Shown one piece after another: positions 25,938 through 34,549 of a stretch of 64,000 bases of DNA; the first letter of the stretch is position 1; each line of letters starts with the position of its first letter. The stretch covers positions 62,001 to 126,000 of the forward strand of contig NZ_JAHKRM010000030.1 in assembly GCF_019396345.1 (NCBI RefSeq), given 5' to 3'. The notes below the pieces were generated by a model that saw only the letters and a list, made by a program, of their open reading frames with translations, was not told where the DNA came from and made no database searches. This stretch comes from Nonomuraea guangzhouensis. Its GTDB lineage: Bacteria; Actinomycetota; Actinomycetes; Streptosporangiales; Streptosporangiaceae. Position numbers and translations under genes: made by a program.

Positions 25938-27524
25938 TTGGACCAGTTCGTGCTGCTCATGCTCATCCTGCTGGGCGCGCTGATCACGGTGCCGCTCGGC
26001 GACCGGCTCGGGTTGCCGTCGCCGGTTCTGATGACGCTGCTCGGCATCGTGCTGGCCCTGCTGCCGTTCGTGCCGGACGTGGACGTACCGCCCGACATCG
26101 TGCTGCCGCTGCTGCTGCCTCCTCTGCTGTACGCGGCCGTGCGGCGGACGTCGTGGCGGCAGTTCGCGGCGAACTGGCAGCCGATCTTCCTGCTCGCCGT
26201 GGCGCTGGTGTTCGTGACGACGGCGGCCGTGGCGGTGACGGCGCACGCGCTCATCCCGGGCCTGCCGATCGCGGCCGCGGCGGCGCTCGGCGCGCTGGTG
26301 GCGCCGCCCGACCCGGTGGCGGCCACGGTGGTGGCGGGCCGGCTGGGGCTGCCCAGACGGCTGGTGTCGCTGCTGGAGGGCGAGGGCCTGTTCAACGACG
26401 TCACGGCGATCGTGCTCTACAAGGTGGCGATCACGGCGGCGGTCACCGGTGTCTTCTGGTGGCCGGGCGCGCTGGGCGAGTTCGTGCTGTCGGCGGTGGT
26501 GGCGGTCGCGGTGGGTCTGGCGCTCGGCTGGCTGGCCGGTCGGCTGATGGCCGTGCTCGGCGACGCCACGCTGCAGGTGGGGCTGTCGCTGCTGGTGCCG
26601 TTCGTGAGCTACGCGCTGGCCGACAGGTGGCACGGCTCGGGGGTGCTGGCCGTGCTGACCACGGCGTTCTACCTGAGCGAGCACATGTCGGACGCCGACG
26701 ACGTGAAAGGCAGGTTCGCCTCGGCGACGTTCTGGCAGATCGTCGACACGCTCGTCACGGGGGTGGCGTTCGGGCTGATCGGGCTGGAGCTGCACACCGT
26801 GTTCGGCACGCTCGGCGGGCGACTGGGCCAGGCGCTCGGCTGGAGCGCCGCCGTGGTGGGCGTCGTGGTGGTGGTACGGCTGGCCTGGCTGCTGCCGGCC
26901 GCCTGGCTGGCCAGGAAGACCCGCCGGGCCGGGGACGACGAGTCGGAGGTGCCGCTGAGCTGGCGCGAGACGGTCGTCATGTGGTGGGCGGGCATGCGTG
27001 GCGTCGCCTCTGTGGCGCTCGTCCTGGCGATCCCGCTGCGGACCGATGACGGGTCACCGTTCCCGCAGCGGGCCGTGCTGGTGTTCATCGCGTTCGCGGT
27101 CATCCTGGTCACGCTGGTCGTACAGGGGCTGACGCTGCCCTGGCTGGTGTCCAAACTGGGCGTCAAGTCCGACACCGCGGCCGAGCGGGACCTGGAGCGG
27201 CGGCTGGCCATCAGCGCGGCGACCGCGGCCAGGCGGCGGCTCAAGGAGATCGACGAGGCCGAGGACCTGCCCGAGGAGGTGGTGGAGCTGCTCGCCAAGC
27301 GGATGACGGACATCGGCATGCGGATCAGCGCCGAGGCCGCCGACGCCGAGCGGCGCGCGGCCTACGAGCAACGCGCCGAGCGGGTGCGGACGGTCAGGCG
27401 AGTCGAGTCGGAGATGCTGTCCGCCGCCCGTCAGGCGGTGCTCGACGCGCGACGTGACCCGAGCGCCGACCCAGAGGTGGTCATCCGGGTGCTGCGCCTG
27501 CTCGACGCGCGGAGCCTGCACTGA
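25938..27524 (+). CDS. Na+/H+ antiporter, CPA1 (NhaP-like) type
   Basis: This is a 528-residue membrane protein. The TTG start at 25938 has GGAGGG 6 nt upstream. About twelve membrane segments span residues 1-400. The hallmark ALGALVAPPDPVAATVV and the EGEGLFNDVTAIVLY motif (conserved ND pair) identify the CPA1 antiporters. MWWAGMRGVASVALVLAIPL is the third typical block. The C-terminal 130 residues are charged and helical, likely a cytoplasmic regulatory tail. It works in pH and Na+ homeostasis. Its last 44 bp overlap the convergent SARP gene. Confidence 0.92.
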   Translation: MDQFVLLMLILLGALITVPLGDRLGLPSPVLMTLLGIVLALLPFVPDVDVPPDIVLPLLLPPLLYAAVRRTSWRQFAANWQPIFLLAVALVFVTTAAVAVTAHALIPGLPIAAAAALGALVAPPDPVAATVVAGRLGLPRRLVSLLEGEGLFNDVTAIVLYKVAITAAVTGVFWWPGALGEFVLSAVVAVAVGLALGWLAGRLMAVLGDATLQVGLSLLVPFVSYALADRWHGSGVLAVLTTAFYLSEHMSDADDVKGRFASATFWQIVDTLVTGVAFGLIGLELHTVFGTLGGRLGQALGWSAAVVGVVVVVRLAWLLPAAWLARKTRRAGDDESEVPLSWRETVVMWWAGMRGVASVALVLAIPLRTDDGSPFPQRAVLVFIAFAVILVTLVVQGLTLPWLVSKLGVKSDTAAERDLERRLAISAATAARRRLKEIDEAEDLPEEVVELLAKRMTDIGMRISAEAADAERRAAYEQRAERVRTVRRVESEMLSAARQAVLDARRDPSADPEVVIRVLRLLDARSLH

Positions 27525-28260
27525 CCGTCGGGCCGGCAGGCTGCCCGGTGAGGATCGACTGATGCAGCGCGGCCAGCCGCTCCCCCGGATCGAGCCCGAA
27601 CTCCGCCCGCAGGTGCCGGGCATGCGAACGGTAGGCATCGAGCGCTTCGGCCTGCCGCCCGGCCAGGTAGAGGGCGCGCATCAACTGGCTGTTGAGCCGC
27701 TCGCGCAGCGGGTGCCGCCGGGTGACCGCGATGAGCTCGGCGATGAGTTCATGATGGTTGCCGTGCGCCAGTTCGAGCTCGAAACGCTGCTCACTCGCCT
27801 GAAGGCAGCGCTCCGTCAAGGCGGGGACCACCTGGTCGTGCAATGTCATCGACGGCACATTCGACAGCAGCGGGTCGTGCCACAATGCCACCGCCTGCCG
27901 GAGAAGACCCAGCATCCGGTCCTCACCCGCCATTCCGGCCCGCGCGCACAGCGTTTCGAACTCGACGATGTCCACCTCACCGTCCAGCAGATAACCGTGC
28001 CCGGAATGGTGAATCCCGTGGTCGTCGCCGAGAATCTGCCGCAGCCTCGAGATGTACACCTGAATGGCGCACCGCGCGCCGGCCGGCGGCTCGTCGTCCC
28101 ACACGCGTTCGATCAATGTGCGCACGGTTACCGGGTGGCCGGCGGCCAACGCGAGACTGGCCAGAATCGTGCGCTGCTTGGCGGCCGGCACCGCGACGAC
28201 CCGCCCGTCCCGGACGACCTTGAGCGGTCCGAGCACTTCGAACCGGAGAACGCTCCTCAT
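27481..28260 (-). CDS. SARP-family activator of the lanthipeptide cluster
   Basis: This is a 259-residue protein of the short SARP type. Residues about 5-95 are the OmpR-like winged helix (FEVLGPLKVVRDGRVVAVPA, then QRTILASLALAAGHPVTV and VQVYISRLRQ-like IQVYISRLRQILG). Residues about 100-240 are the BTAD with SEQRFELELAHGNHHELIAE, RHPLRERLNSQLM and AGRQAEALDAYRSHARHL. It lies 67 bp after lanC and is probably cotranscribed with the precursor genes, giving positive feedback. It is the best candidate to bind the 11-bp direct repeats at 30001-30056. The 3' end overlaps the antiporter gene by 44 bp. Confidence 0.88.
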   Translation of the reverse strand: MRSVLRFEVLGPLKVVRDGRVVAVPAAKQRTILASLALAAGHPVTVRTLIERVWDDEPPAGARCAIQVYISRLRQILGDDHGIHHSGHGYLLDGEVDIVEFETLCARAGMAGEDRMLGLLRQAVALWHDPLLSNVPSMTLHDQVVPALTERCLQASEQRFELELAHGNHHELIAELIAVTRRHPLRERLNSQLMRALYLAGRQAEALDAYRSHARHLRAEFGLDPGERLAALHQSILTGQPAGPTVSAGSARRAGAAPG

Positions 28261-28327
28261 GGGAACGACTGTGACCGATTCCAGCGTCTTGGCGCTGTCC
28301 GCCCACTGACGCCACGCTGACGCCGCC

Positions 28328-29572
28328 TCAGTCGATCAGCAGGAGCCGGGACCAGGAGAGCGGCTCTTCGGCGGCGGCGGACAGCAGGGCGAGCGCCACA
28401 CCGGCGGCCCCTCTGAGCAGGCCGGGATGGTCGACCGCCACCCCGTTGTCCTCTACGTCGAGGTAGCCGAGGAGCGAGTCGGAGCGGTAGCGGTTGAACA
28501 GTTCGCCGACCAGCCGCTGAACGGCGTGCCGGAAAGCAGGCTGGCCGGTGTCGTGGGCGAAGGCCAACGTGATGAGGAGCTGTCCGGCCGTACCGTGGCA
28601 GAGGTTGGGCGAGGGCAGCCACGGCGGTAGCGCGCAGTGGGTCAGGAAGGCGTCCACCGCGAACTCCTGATAGCGCGGCGCTCCGACGGCGGCGCCGGCC
28701 AGGTAGAGCGCGCGGGCGATGCCCGAGCCGCCGTGGCACCAGGATCCGGCGTTGACCCGCGGCCGGTCGCACCTGCCGCTCGGACCCAGTTCGACGGCAT
28801 CCGGCCAGAGGACCACCCCGCCCTCGGCCCCGGCCTGAGCCATCAGCCACCGGGCGCCCCAGTGGATGGCGGCCTCGACGTCGGGCCGCTGGAAGCGGTG
28901 GTGCCGGTCGAGCAGCGACAGCGCCGCGAGCGGTCCTGCCACACCGTGCGCCAGGCCGCAGTCGACCAGCCTCGCGCCCTCCCCCGGCCGGAGCCGGTAG
29001 CTCAGCCGAGGGAGTCCGTCGTCGCTCAGGACCGCGACCAGCGCGTCGGCCACCGAGGCCGTGACCCGGTCGGCCTGTTTCGAGCCGGTGCGGCTCCGTA
29101 AATAGCCGCACCAGCCGGAGATTCCCGTGACCGTGTCGTATCCGCGAGGCGCGGGCCGCTCGTCGGCGGTCAGCCCTTGCGCGAAGCCGCCCATCCTGGC
29201 CAGCAGCCGGTCCTCGAAGGACAGGAACGACGCGCGGTGGGCACCGAGGCCGGGCTGCCACGCCGCCGTGGCGTAGCCGACGGCGCCGGAGAACAGCGAC
29301 AGCGTCGCGTCCGGCGCCCCCGCCTGGTCGAGGCCCGCCGCCAGGAACTCCTGCCCGAGCGCCTCCCACCCGGTGTCCGGGAACTGATCGGCGAACGCCG
29401 CGGACATGAGCCCCAGCCCCGCGTCCCCCATGGACAACCCGGCCGCGGACCAGGTATTCGCCTGCCGTTTCGCCGTGACGCGCGCCAGGGTGGCCAGAGC
29501 CTGCCGGCGCAGTCGCGCGTCCGCCACCTGCCCGGCGACCTGCCGCGCGCACACCGCGATGAGCGTGTTCAT
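28328..29572 (-). CDS. lanC: LanC-like lanthipeptide cyclase (first copy)
   Basis: This is a 414-residue protein. The ATG at 29572 comes 2 nt after the stop of the second precursor, with no strong Shine-Dalgarno, so translation is probably coupled and weaker than that of the precursors. Zinc ligands expected for LanC are present: Cys279 (AGSWCHGGSG) and Cys325-His326 (NLCHGTAG), plus the active-site His209 in CGLAHGVAG. It adds Cys thiols to dehydrated Ser/Thr to make (methyl)lanthionine rings. A second, divergent LanC lies across the promoter after lanB. Confidence 0.92.
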   Translation of the reverse strand: MNTLIAVCARQVAGQVADARLRRQALATLARVTAKRQANTWSAAGLSMGDAGLGLMSAAFADQFPDTGWEALGQEFLAAGLDQAGAPDATLSLFSGAVGYATAAWQPGLGAHRASFLSFEDRLLARMGGFAQGLTADERPAPRGYDTVTGISGWCGYLRSRTGSKQADRVTASVADALVAVLSDDGLPRLSYRLRPGEGARLVDCGLAHGVAGPLAALSLLDRHHRFQRPDVEAAIHWGARWLMAQAGAEGGVVLWPDAVELGPSGRCDRPRVNAGSWCHGGSGIARALYLAGAAVGAPRYQEFAVDAFLTHCALPPWLPSPNLCHGTAGQLLITLAFAHDTGQPAFRHAVQRLVGELFNRYRSDSLLGYLDVEDNGVAVDHPGLLRGAAGVALALLSAAAEEPLSWSRLLLID

Positions 29573-29574
29573 GG

Positions 29575-29751
29575 TCAGCAGAGCTTCGATCCTGCTTCGC
29601 AGCAGGTGTCGTAACACGTCGCCCAGACCGTGCCGCACCCTTCCACGCCGTCCAGGCACAGGGTCTGATGCGCCGTGTCCGCCATCGGGACGGTCGCCGC
29701 GACCGCTGGATCAGGCAGGCTACGTAGCTGCAGATCAAATGAGTTATCCAT
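29575..29751 (-). CDS. lanA: Lanthipeptide precursor peptide (58 aa)
   Basis: This 58-residue ORF was found by reading the minus strand directly; it is too short for routine calling. The leader MDNSFDLQLRSLPDP carries the FDLQ/FNLD-like box recognised by LanB, and is identical over FDLQLRSLP to the other precursor. The core region contains six Cys (C32, C39, C46, C50, C51, C58) and several Thr/Ser, ending EAGSKLC. GAGGA lies 9 nt upstream. It starts 18 nt after the stop of the other precursor and is followed 2 nt later by lanC. The leader-cleavage site is not obvious. Confidence 0.85.
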   Translation of the reverse strand: MDNSFDLQLRSLPDPAVAATVPMADTAHQTLCLDGVEGCGTVWATCYDTCCEAGSKLC

Positions 29752-29769
29752 GTATCGGGTCCTCGAGTT

Positions 29770-29949
29770 TCAGCAGACGGTGGGTGGCGACTGGCAGGTG
29801 TCCTTACAGGTCTGGAAGCAGGTGGCGCCGCTGACGGTGGGGCAATTGCGGGTGTTGCACATTTCGATGGTCATCGACATGTCGTGGATTCCGTATTCCG
29901 CGGATTTTGTCGGCAGGCTGCGCAATTGCAGGTCGAAAAGCTGTTCCAT
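29770..29949 (-). CDS. lanA: Lanthipeptide precursor peptide (59 aa)
   Basis: This 59-residue ORF has a strong AAGGAGGAG ribosome binding site 6-7 nt upstream. The leader MEQLFDLQLRSLPTK shares FDLQLRSLP with the second precursor. The core has six Cys (C31, C36, C44, C48, C52, C59) with many Ser/Thr, for example SGATCFQTCKDTC and a final PPTVC. It is the first gene of the minus-strand transcript lanA-lanA-lanC-SARP. The two cores differ almost completely outside an ATC-[FY]-x-TC motif, so two different lantibiotics or a two-component pair is likely. Confidence 0.87.
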   Translation of the reverse strand: MEQLFDLQLRSLPTKSAEYGIHDMSMTIEMCNTRNCPTVSGATCFQTCKDTCQSPPTVC

Positions 29950-30000
29950 GTTCCACTCCTCCTTGTTGAATCCAGAACGTATCTCACGCTTCCTTCGTGT

Positions 30001-30056
30001 CGTTTACGCGCCGCCTACGCGGCCTGCGAAAGCGGCGCGTAGGCGGCAGGTAGGCG
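30001..30056. promoter_or_regulatory. SARP-type operators of the divergent lanA/lanB promoters
   Basis: On the plus strand TAGGCG at 30040-30045 recurs at 30051-30056 (11-bp period). The second copy ends 8 nt before TAATCT (30065-30070), a -10 candidate for lanB. On the minus strand TAGGCG (30012-30017) and TAAACG (30001-30006) are also 11 bp apart and face lanA. The two pairs sit in a larger inverted repeat, GCCGCCTACGCG (30010-30021) with CGCGTAGGCGGC (30036-30047). Direct repeats of this spacing close to the -10 are the known binding pattern of SARP activators. Confidence 0.7.
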
Positions 30057-30099
30057 CGGCCGATTAATCTGGCCGGAAATACCGAAAGAAGGGGTTTCC

Positions 30100-33000
30100 G
30101 TGCCGGAGGAAATCGAATTCGCCGTGGCCGACTTCGCCCTGCTGCGTACGCCGGCCCTTTCCGCCGGCCATGCCGCGGTGACCCTCGAGGACCTCGATCC
30201 CGACGATCCGGAGCAGTGCGACCGGATGATCGACTATCTGCGACGGGTGTCGGCGCCTCCGCTGGTCCGCGAGGCGCTGGAGGTGTCCAGCCGGTCCCTG
30301 GCCAGGATTCTCGACAAGGTGGACCGCGGCGCGGACGTCTCTCATGCCAGGCTCCGCCGGACGGTCTACGCGGTGACCAAGTACGTGCTGCGCATGTCCA
30401 CCCGGCCGACGCCCTTCGGGCTGCTGGCGGGCGTGGAGATCGCCGGGTTCGGCGACCGGACGCGGGTGTCGCTCGGCGGCGCGCATCGTAAGGCCGTGCG
30501 GCCGGACATGGACTGGCTGCTCGCCCTTGTCCGCCGGTGGGAACGGGATCCCGCGATCCTGCGGGGGCTGCGGGTGGTCGTCAATGATCTCGCGCAGCTT
30601 CGCGGGGATCGGCTGGTGCTGCCGTACATCCGCGCCGATGACCAGGGCGGGCACGCGCACGAGACCTCCGTGCGGCACTCCGCCGCGGTGCGCAGGGTCT
30701 GCGAGCTCGCGGGCACGGCCACGCCGTACGCGGAGCTGGCAGAGCTGCTGCGGGCGGAGTTTCCCGAGGCGTCCGAGCAGGTCGTCGAGTCGATGCTGGC
30801 CGAGCTGGTCCGGCACGAGTTCCTGCTGACCGACCTGCGGCCGCCTTCGTACGGCGGCGATCCGGTCCGGCATGTGCTGGACCGGGTCGGCGCGAGGGAG
30901 CCGGAGGCCGTCGCTCTGGCCGAGATCGACCGCGCGTTGCTGACCTACGCGCGGCGACCGCCTGGGGAGGGGGTCGAGCAGCTCAGAACGGTCATGACGG
31001 CCATGGACCGGCTGCGGGCCGCCGACCAGCCCGTGCAGGTGGACCTGCGGGTGGACGCGCGCGTCACGCTCCCGGTCGCGGTGGTGCACGAGCTGGAGCA
31101 CGCGGTCACCACGCTGGGGCGCATCACGGCCGACACCGGGCTCGCGCACCTGTCGCAGTACCACGAGGAGTTCGTGGAGCGGTACGGCATCGACAACCCG
31201 GTGCCGCTCAAGGAGCTCCTCGACCCGGCCAGAGGGCTTGGTCCACCGGCGGGCTATCTGCGGCCGTCCGGCTCCCGGCCTCCGGCCGCGCATGCCGAGG
31301 TGCCGTCCGGCAGGGCCCGGCTGCTGGCCGAGCTCGCGCAGCGGGCGAGCCGGGACGGGTGCCGGGAGGTCGTCCTGGAGGCCGACCACGTGCGACGGCT
31401 CAGCGTCAACGACACCGAAGCGCGGCCGTCGGCCATGGAGCTGCCCGTGACCGTGCTGGCGAACTCGGCTCGGGCCCTCGACGAGGGTGACTTCCGGCTG
31501 GTGATCCCGGCGGCCTCCGGATCGTCGCAGCTGGGGGCGTTCTTCGGCCGTTTCCTGCATCTTTTCGCGGACTCGCCGCGGCCGATCGCCGGTCTGCGTG
31601 ATCTCCACACCGCTACGGACGGCGCGGTCGCGGCGCAGCTCACGTTCCAGCCGCACCGGACCCGCCTGGGCAACGTCGGCCGGGTGCCGCGCGTCCTCGA
31701 CCAGGTGGTAAGCGTCGGTGCCTACGCGGACGATCCCGGCGTGCTGGGGGTGGACGACCTCGCCGTCTATGCCGACCTCGCGCGGCTCCGCGTGCTGTCC
31801 CTGTCACTCGGGCGCGAGATCAAGCCGATGCCGTTCCATCTGATGAACCTGTACACGGGCGCGCCGAACGCCGCGCGGCTGCTCGCCGAGATCTCCCAGG
31901 CGGGCACGGGTGTCTGGCGCGGCTGGCAATGGGGCTCGCTGAACCACCTGCCGTTCCTTCCGCGCGTACGGTACGGCCGGACGGTCGTGGCATCGGCGCG
32001 CTGGCTGCCGCCCGCGTCCCTGCGCGACCCCGCCCAGCCGGGCGGCCAGTGGCCCGGCCTGCTCGACGAGTGGCGAGCCCAATGGGCGGTCCCCGACCAG
32101 GTCGAGGCCACCCTCGGCGATCAGCGGATCACCCTCGACCTCACCTCGCCACTGCATCGCGGGCTGCTCAGGCGCGAGCTGGCCCGGCAACCGGATCTGG
32201 TGCTCCACGAAAGACCGTGCGGGGGCGAGCCGGGCACCGGCTGGCTGCACGGGTTCGCCAACGAGGTCGTGGTCCCGTTCCTGCCCCGGCACCGGCCGCC
32301 GAGCGCGCCCCGCGCCCCCGTCCGCCTCACCTCGTCCCGGCCCCGTCACCTGCCGGGCGGGCAGTGGCTCTACGCCAAGCTGTACGTCCCGGCCGAGCAG
32401 CATGACGACCTCCTGGCCACGGCCGTTCCGCCGCTGATCGACGCGGTGCGATCCCGGATCGGCCGCTGGTACTTCCTCAGGTACGCCGACCCCGATCCGC
32501 ATCTGCGGCTCCGCTTCCACGGCGGCCGGCACGTGCTGCCGCTGCTGCATGACTGGGCGCGGGACCTGTGTGGTTCGGGACGGGCGCAGCGGCTCGTGCT
32601 CGACACCTATGAGCCCGAGGTGGCCCGCTACGGCGGGGAGAAGGCCATGGAGCTGGCCGAGCAGGTGTTCCATGCCGACTCCGAGGCCGTGCTGGCCCAG
32701 CTGCGGCTCCGTCTGGACGGGATGGACGACCTCCCTTCCGAGGTGCTCGCGGCGGCCAACTACGTCGACATCCTGGGCGGGCTCGGCGACGAGGGGTGGC
32801 AGCAGTGGCTGCTGGCGAACTATCCCAAGGGCGCCCACCATCGTGCCTTCCGCCGCCACCGCGAACCGGCCCTGCGCCTCATCGATCCGGCGGGTGACTG
32901 GTCCGCGCTGCGGGCGTCGCCGTACGCGAAGGACCTGCCGGCGATCTGGGCGCCCCGGTCGAGAGCGGTCTCCGCGTACGGCGAGGTGCTCCGCCCGGGA

Positions 33001-33150
33001 GAGCCGAGCTGGACGACGGCCGTCAACAGCCTGCTCCACATGCACCACAACCGGCTCGTCGGCGTCGACCGCGAGGCGGAGAGCGCGTCCTACGCCATCG
33101 CCCGCGGCGTGGTGCAGGCGGCGCGCGACCGGCAGGCGTTCGGGACATGA
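30100..33150 (+). CDS. lanB: Class I lanthipeptide dehydratase, full-length LanB
   Basis: This is a 1016-residue protein with a GTG start after GAAAGAAGGGG. The N-terminal glutamylation domain (about residues 1-700) shows VTKYVLRMSTRPTPFGLLAG and LPFLPRVRYGR. The C-terminal elimination (SpaB_C) domain (about 750-1010) shows WLYAKLYVPAEQHDDLL and RWYFLRYADPDPHLRLRFHG. It uses glutamyl-tRNA to dehydrate Ser/Thr in the precursor cores. It is divergent from the precursor operon and overlaps the second lanC by ATGA. Confidence 0.93.
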   Translation: MPEEIEFAVADFALLRTPALSAGHAAVTLEDLDPDDPEQCDRMIDYLRRVSAPPLVREALEVSSRSLARILDKVDRGADVSHARLRRTVYAVTKYVLRMSTRPTPFGLLAGVEIAGFGDRTRVSLGGAHRKAVRPDMDWLLALVRRWERDPAILRGLRVVVNDLAQLRGDRLVLPYIRADDQGGHAHETSVRHSAAVRRVCELAGTATPYAELAELLRAEFPEASEQVVESMLAELVRHEFLLTDLRPPSYGGDPVRHVLDRVGAREPEAVALAEIDRALLTYARRPPGEGVEQLRTVMTAMDRLRAADQPVQVDLRVDARVTLPVAVVHELEHAVTTLGRITADTGLAHLSQYHEEFVERYGIDNPVPLKELLDPARGLGPPAGYLRPSGSRPPAAHAEVPSGRARLLAELAQRASRDGCREVVLEADHVRRLSVNDTEARPSAMELPVTVLANSARALDEGDFRLVIPAASGSSQLGAFFGRFLHLFADSPRPIAGLRDLHTATDGAVAAQLTFQPHRTRLGNVGRVPRVLDQVVSVGAYADDPGVLGVDDLAVYADLARLRVLSLSLGREIKPMPFHLMNLYTGAPNAARLLAEISQAGTGVWRGWQWGSLNHLPFLPRVRYGRTVVASARWLPPASLRDPAQPGGQWPGLLDEWRAQWAVPDQVEATLGDQRITLDLTSPLHRGLLRRELARQPDLVLHERPCGGEPGTGWLHGFANEVVVPFLPRHRPPSAPRAPVRLTSSRPRHLPGGQWLYAKLYVPAEQHDDLLATAVPPLIDAVRSRIGRWYFLRYADPDPHLRLRFHGGRHVLPLLHDWARDLCGSGRAQRLVLDTYEPEVARYGGEKAMELAEQVFHADSEAVLAQLRLRLDGMDDLPSEVLAAANYVDILGGLGDEGWQQWLLANYPKGAHHRAFRRHREPALRLIDPAGDWSALRASPYAKDLPAIWAPRSRAVSAYGEVLRPGEPSWTTAVNSLLHMHHNRLVGVDREAESASYAIARGVVQAARDRQAFGT

Positions 33151-34478
33151 ACCTGCTCCATGGCGGTGGCCGGCAACGACAGCGGCCCGGTGATCCCGTG
33201 CGCGACGCCCAGGTTGCCATGGCCGAGCACGCTCTGAGCCACATCGCCCGGGGGCTGAGCGACCCGGGGCGGATGGCGAGCGCGGCGACCGGCATGTCCA
33301 GCCTGCCCCCCGAGCTCAGGGTCATCGACACCGGCGCGCTGTCCATGAGCGGCGGCCACACCGGCGTCGCGCTGCTGTTCGGTGTCCTGGGCGATCGTGA
33401 GCGCGCCTACGCGCACCTCGCCAGGGCGGCTTCGCTGCCCGATCCGCCCGGCAGCGGCGGGCTGTGGACCGGGCTGCCCGCCCTGGCGATGGCGACCTGC
33501 CTCACCGCCGCCGCTCCCGGTGACTACGCGACGCTGCTCGGGCAACTCGACACGTTCGTGGCCGGCGTCGTCCGGCGACGGCTGCGTGCCTTCCGCCAGG
33601 AGCTCACCCGGCCTCGAGGGTTTCATCACTACGACATCCCCTACGGGCTGACCGGCCTGGGCAGGTATCTCCTCCTGCGCGGGGAACACGATCTCGTCGC
33701 CGACGTACTCGCCTCATTGGTCGAGCTCACGCGACCCATCGTGGTGGACGGCGACGAGCTCCCGGGCTGGTGGGTCGGCGGCGGTCCCACGTTGAGGGAC
33801 GTCGGCGGATACGAGCTCGGCCACGGCAACCTGGGCGTCGCGCACGGGATCACCGGGCCGCTGTCGTTGCTGGCCATCGCCATGGAGCTAGGGGTTCGCG
33901 TGCCCGGCCAGGAGGCCGCCATGGAGCGGATCGTGGAGTGGCTGCTGGAGCGGCGGCTTGAGGACGGCCACGGCCCGTTCTGGCCGGCGACCGTGACGCT
34001 GCCCGAGCAACTGGGGAGCCGGCCGCGGTCCGACACGGCGTTCCGGGCGAGCTGGTGCTACGGCACGCCCGGCATCGCCCGCGCTCTCCAACTGGCCGGG
34101 CGGGCTCTGGGGCGTTCCTCGTGGGAGGAGGCCGCCGTGGGTGCCATGCGGGCGATGCGCGATCGGCCGGTGACGGACTGGGGAGTCTCCGGTGCGTCAC
34201 TGTGCCACGGGTGGGCCGGGATACTCCGGACAAGCTGGCGGATCGCCGAGGATTCTGGAGATAGCGCGGTCCGCTCCATCGTCGACACCGCGGCCACCCA
34301 GTTGCTGGCCCTGTACGACGCCGAGTCGCCGTTCGGCTTCCGCTATCCGCTCGGACACGGAGTCGAGATCGACGTTGCCGGCGCCATCGAGGGTGCGGCC
34401 GGGATCGGCCTCGCGCTGCGGAGCTGCCTCCTCGCGGAGGCACGGTCCGACTGGGACACGCTCTTTCTGCTGAGCTGA
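33147..34478 (+). CDS. lanC: LanC-like lanthipeptide cyclase (second copy), odd N-terminus
   Basis: This frame of 443 codons begins with an ATG overlapping the lanB stop (ATGA). LanC motifs are clear: GHGNLGVAHGITG, Cys304 in ASWCYGTPG and Cys353-His354 in SLCHGWAG (counted from 33147). The first 24 residues are encoded by an inverted duplicate of an internal part of this same gene and look unlike LanC. An in-frame ATG at 33219 (MAEHALSHIARG) gives a more natural 419-residue protein. With only one LanB, two cyclases may serve the two different precursors. Confidence 0.88.
   Translation: MNLLHGGGRQRQRPGDPVRDAQVAMAEHALSHIARGLSDPGRMASAATGMSSLPPELRVIDTGALSMSGGHTGVALLFGVLGDRERAYAHLARAASLPDPPGSGGLWTGLPALAMATCLTAAAPGDYATLLGQLDTFVAGVVRRRLRAFRQELTRPRGFHHYDIPYGLTGLGRYLLLRGEHDLVADVLASLVELTRPIVVDGDELPGWWVGGGPTLRDVGGYELGHGNLGVAHGITGPLSLLAIAMELGVRVPGQEAAMERIVEWLLERRLEDGHGPFWPATVTLPEQLGSRPRSDTAFRASWCYGTPGIARALQLAGRALGRSSWEEAAVGAMRAMRDRPVTDWGVSGASLCHGWAGILRTSWRIAEDSGDSAVRSIVDTAATQLLALYDAESPFGFRYPLGHGVEIDVAGAIEGAAGIGLALRSCLLAEARSDWDTLFLLS
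33156..33228. repeat. 73-bp inverted repeat, left arm
   Basis: Positions 33156-33228 equal the reverse complement of 33815-33887 at 70 of 73 bases. The right arm encodes the conserved GHGNLGVAHGITGPLSLLA core of the cyclase. The left arm covers the lanB-lanC junction and would be read antisense to that core. Confidence 0.9.
33815..33887. repeat. 73-bp inverted repeat, right arm
   Basis: This is the reverse-complement partner of 33156-33228 (three mismatches), inside the second lanC and encoding its conserved His-containing core. The arms are separated by 586 bp. Confidence 0.9.
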
Positions 34479-34483
34479 CCGAA

Positions 34484-34518
34484 CGGGCCTCGCCGGGGAA
34501 TCGCCCCGGCGAGGCCCG
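34484..34518. terminator. Bidirectional terminator between lanC and the peptide-export cluster
   Basis: CGGGCCTCGCCGGGG (34484-34498) pairs perfectly with CCCCGGCGAGGCCCG (34504-34518) over a 5-nt loop. It follows the lanC stop by 5 bp and lies downstream of the convergent 47-codon gene. Confidence 0.85.
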
Positions 34519-34549
34519 CACAGGCCCGATCAGCAGCGCCTGATCACGG

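Noticed and set aside
30001..30060. Transcription terminator made by the 12-bp inverted repeat in the lanA/lanB gap
   Set aside because: It lies between divergent starts, where a terminator makes no sense. The 11-bp direct-repeat spacing on both strands fits activator binding better.
29406..30067. Plus-strand ORFs opposite lanC and the precursors
   Set aside because: The minus strand carries strong ribosome binding sites and conserved leader motifs; the plus-strand frames are antisense shadows.
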